Below are positions 61,488-64,000 of a DNA stretch of 64,000 nucleotides, piece by piece (position 1 is the stretch's first letter; every line of letters begins with the position of its first letter). The stretch covers positions 93,551,046 through 93,615,045 of the forward strand of contig CM042138.1 in the NCBI GenBank assembly GCA_023376005.1. Direction: 5' to 3'. A program made the translations under genes and the position numbers. Origin of the DNA: Doryteuthis pealeii. Taxonomy: Eukaryota; Mollusca; Cephalopoda; Myopsida; Loliginidae. Below the pieces are notes generated by a model, which did not search any database, was not told where the DNA came from, and saw only the letters and a list, made by a program, of their open reading frames with translations.

Positions 61488-62189
61488 TCTTATTATAATG
61501 GGGATTGCGCGTTTGTCTGTCTGTAACCGAAACTACACCACCACAGACGTCACAATTCCTTTAGTTATTTACTTAAAGTGTAACTGAGTTTGATTTTCTT
61601 CAAAGTAGCCCATTTTATTAATACGTTCAAAACCTTGCTATGTGTTTTATAAATTGTTGTGGGGTTTTAAGGGGTCAAATAAGAACAAAACAACGGGTAA
61701 CAAATGTAGGAAAATGTATTAACAAAAGAGTAGACAATTACAGTACAGATAAGTGGGAAATACGCCCGACAATAGAGTTATGAGCTGACTCACATTGGCT
61801 TACTCTCAAGCCATAATTGTCCCTGTTACTTATAGTAACCGTCGGCGCATTCCATTAGTCTATAGGGTATATCACCTATAACATGAATCATTAATAAATT
61901 ATGGTTTTCATAGTATATGGTGTGGTTAATTTGCATACTGACTTTCAACAAAACTAGGTTTAATAAATAATTACTAGGTGTTATTGATTTCTAACATCAT
62001 TGTTTTATTCTCAAACATGTTCAAAGTAATCCTAAGTATAATTTTATATAGAAATAAAATAAAATCGAAATAAGTGTAATCTTTTTTATATGCGTTCTTA
62101 ATTATTTTCGTTAATCTTTCCAATTTAATATGATTTTAATAAGATTAAAACATAACATAACTACGGCGGAGGGCGCATATTTTTGCTAG
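61488..62189 (+). mobile_element. Helitron, complete, with an internal insertion
   Basis: Starts TCTTATTATAATGGGGATTG after A and ends TATTTTTGCTAG at 62189. It resembles 19368-19886 but is interrupted by about 230 bp at 61655-61883. Confidence 0.7.
61655..61883. mobile_element. Possible solo LTR inside the Helitron
   Basis: The insertion runs from TGTTGTGGGG to CCTATAACA (TG...CA with short inverted ends TGTTrTrGG). Flanks are TAAAT and TGAAT (4 of 5 bases alike). Length 229 bp. No internal retroelement is present. Confidence 0.35.
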
Positions 62190-62284
62190 CTTATCTGATA
62201 TAGTTAGATTTACATATCAGTACAAAAATAGCCTAAAAATATTAAAGATAAATAGATAGATAGATTGATAGATAGATAGATAGA

Positions 62285-62558
62285 TGGTTGGTTGGTTGGT
62301 TGGTTGGTTGGTTGGTTGATTCGATCTTAAGGCATGTCAACCCTTGAGTTATTTTATGCCGAATACGTTTTTGTTTTATTCATTCTTTGTGAGTATTCAA
62401 TCTTTTTTAAACTCATTTTTAAAACTCATTTTGATGTATTTCAACCATAACAGGTACTTATACTCCGGGTAAAAGTGGATTGGTAGTAATAGCAATGAAG
62501 GGGTACTCCGCAGTCCACAGGGCTCAAGAATTGGAACCTCACCACTAGATGCAGTTTA

Positions 62559-62590
<32 letters not shown>

Positions 62591-62850
62591 TTGGTTGGCT
62601 GGTTGGTGGATTTTACGGATAGTCAACTCTTGTTTTATTTTATGTCGAAAATGTTTTTGTTTTATTCATTCTTGTTAAGTAGCCCAATTTTTTTAAACTG
62701 TTTTTAAACTGATTTTTAAATCTATTTAACCAATAGGTTGTACTCTTACAGACACTACCACCCCGATTCAGAGTGGATCTGGGGGTAAAAGCAATGATGA
62801 GGTTGTCCATACTCCACAGAGCTCCAGGATTGGAACTTCACCACTTGATG
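62285..62850 (+). mobile_element. Two R1 copies separated by (GATA)n
   Basis: Copies at 62285-62560 and 62590-62850. (TTGG)n or (GATA)n tracts precede each. Confidence 0.55.
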
Positions 62851-62914
62851 CAGTTGATAGGTAGATAAATAGATAGATACATGATGATGTGGATGATGAT
62901 GATGATTTTTTAAA

Positions 62915-63035
62915 AAATATTTAATAATAAAAAAGCAAAAAGATTGACAAATACTTGGAACTTGCCAGTGAATTTTTTTAAGCTCCAGTGAAAGACCATC
63001 AGCTTAAGCTGGTGGGAAAAGCCCACAAAGATTGA

Positions 63036-63085
<50 letters not shown>
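62915..63085 (+). mobile_element. LINE 3' end fragment with (AAT)n tail
   Basis: KIDKYLELAS is readable at 62940-62970. A junction follows to CTCCAGTGAAAGACCATCAGC and then (AAT)n. These are the C-terminal and 3' end sequences seen in reverse orientation at 16366 and 50775. Confidence 0.6.
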
Positions 63086-63112
<27 letters not shown>

Positions 63113-63117
<5 letters not shown>

Positions 63118-63570
63118 CCAACATGGGGGATACGGTAGACATTATGCTAATGTTGGCTGCTCTAATTTCCCTTTCAGTCCCAATGACGATGTTGAAAACT
63201 ATTCATCTGATCGGCACTAGTTCAAGAACATCCGGAACTCCCCTGATAGCCAACACGGGGGACTCAACAATATCATACTAATGTTGGCTACTCACATGTC
63301 TCTTTCATCTACAGTGACGAAGATGAAATCCATTCATCTGACCGACGCCAGATCAAGAACGGCCGGAACTCCCCTGATAACCAACACAGGGGGCCCGATC
63401 GCAATACTGTTAATGTTGGCTACTCAAATTTCCCTTTCAGCTACATTGAAAATTAAAACAACTCATCTGATCGACGCGAAATCATGAACAGCCGGCATTC
63501 CCTTGATGGCCAACAGGGGGAACCCGAGCGATATCCTGGTAATATTGGCCCCTCAAAGAAACTGAAAAGG
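63113..63570 (+). repeat. ~130-bp tandem repeats at LINE 5' end, about 3.5 copies
   Basis: Each unit carries GATAGCCAACA-GGGGG, AATGTTGGCT, YTCCCTTTCAG and ATTCATCTGA-CG. Units start near 63113, 63240, 63371 and 63500. They encode variants of YSNFPFS and HSSDRR..NSPDNQ in the frame of the downstream ORF, but with stops. Confidence 0.65.
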
Positions 63571-64000
63571 TTAATGAAATATTACAAAAAAATCCCAACA
63601 CATAACATTACCGAATTGAACGATCTAATTTATGCGGGAGAAAAACGAGTCAACGAAAAAATTGGTTTGCCAACACGCAAACCGAACAGAAACAGAAATA
63701 CGAAAGCTGGATGGGAAATGCGATTAGAAAGAGAAATTAAAAACCTGAGGAAAAAAGCGAAAGCATTGGACAAAGGAAACACACGAGTAAATGCAAATAA
63801 AAGACAACGGACATTGGTTACTATACAACATGAAGAAATAAACCAAAAAACACTAGCTAAGGAAGGTAGACTCAAAAGATACCGAGTTAAACAATACAAG
63901 CAGAATAGGACTTTCCAAAATAATGAAAAGAAATTCTACCAACAAGTCAGTGAACAAATCATAAGACAAACGAATATCCAAAGGCAAAGGAAACAGAAAA
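63116..64000 (+). mobile_element. LINE, 5' coding region, open at the window edge
   Basis: After (AAT)n and (GATA)n tracts comes a block of ~130-bp tandem units (about 63113-63570). An open frame then follows from after a stop at 63454-63456 to position 64000 without a stop. It reads KYYKKIPTHNITELNDLIYA, then a basic coiled region with KNLRKKAKALDKG and LAKEGRLKRYRVKQYKQNRT. This resembles the region ahead of the reverse transcriptase in a LINE ORF widespread in molluscs, recalled rather than searched. The catalytic domain would lie beyond the window. Confidence 0.6.

Overview
The window is animal, not microbial, DNA: AT-rich, crowded with (AT)n, (CT)n, (GT)n and (TTA)n microsatellites, tRNA-derived SINEs, Helitrons, LINE 3' ends and Penelope-like debris. 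Its only two convincing protein-coding genes look like suckerins, the Gly/Tyr/His-rich silk-like proteins of squid and cuttlefish sucker ring teeth. I therefore read it as a cephalopod mollusc genome, most likely decapodiform. That taxonomic step is inference from the gene family, not from a search.

Both genes lie on the minus strand, are about 11.5 kb long, and share one architecture. Each has a TATA box, a short non-coding leader exon, a small exon with the ATG and most of the signal peptide, a 39-nt exon finishing the signal peptide, and one large exon with all the modular repeats. Gene 1 runs from about 15210 down to 3786 and encodes an uninterrupted 489-residue precursor. Gene 2 runs from about 54999 down to 43375. 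Relative to gene 1 it has an 11-nt insertion and, further on, a 1-nt deletion in its large exon. As written it stops after 222 residues, but undoing both changes gives exactly 742 codons. The promoters and leader exons of the two genes are alike for several hundred bases. Intron 1 of gene 2 also holds a relic of a further leader exon and several copies of an intron segment, which suggests repeated local duplication.

Layout: 1-3785 repeats, two long palindromes and two hammerhead-type ribozyme sites; 3786-15560 gene 1 with its introns and promoter; 15560-43374 intergenic repeats (LINE ends, SINEs, Helitrons, foldback elements, minisatellites, one decayed unidentified coding remnant at about 21890-23790); 43375-55320 gene 2; 55320-64000 repeats, ending in the 5' coding part of a LINE on the plus strand that runs off the window.

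The repeats have their own interest. Several non-autonomous Helitrons have exact TC...CTAG ends between A and T. Penelope-type hammerhead motifs keep a full catalytic core at four loci, one of them a near-perfect palindrome with a ribozyme in each arm. Foldback elements with at least three different terminal inverted repeats all carry a TTAGGG-like core.
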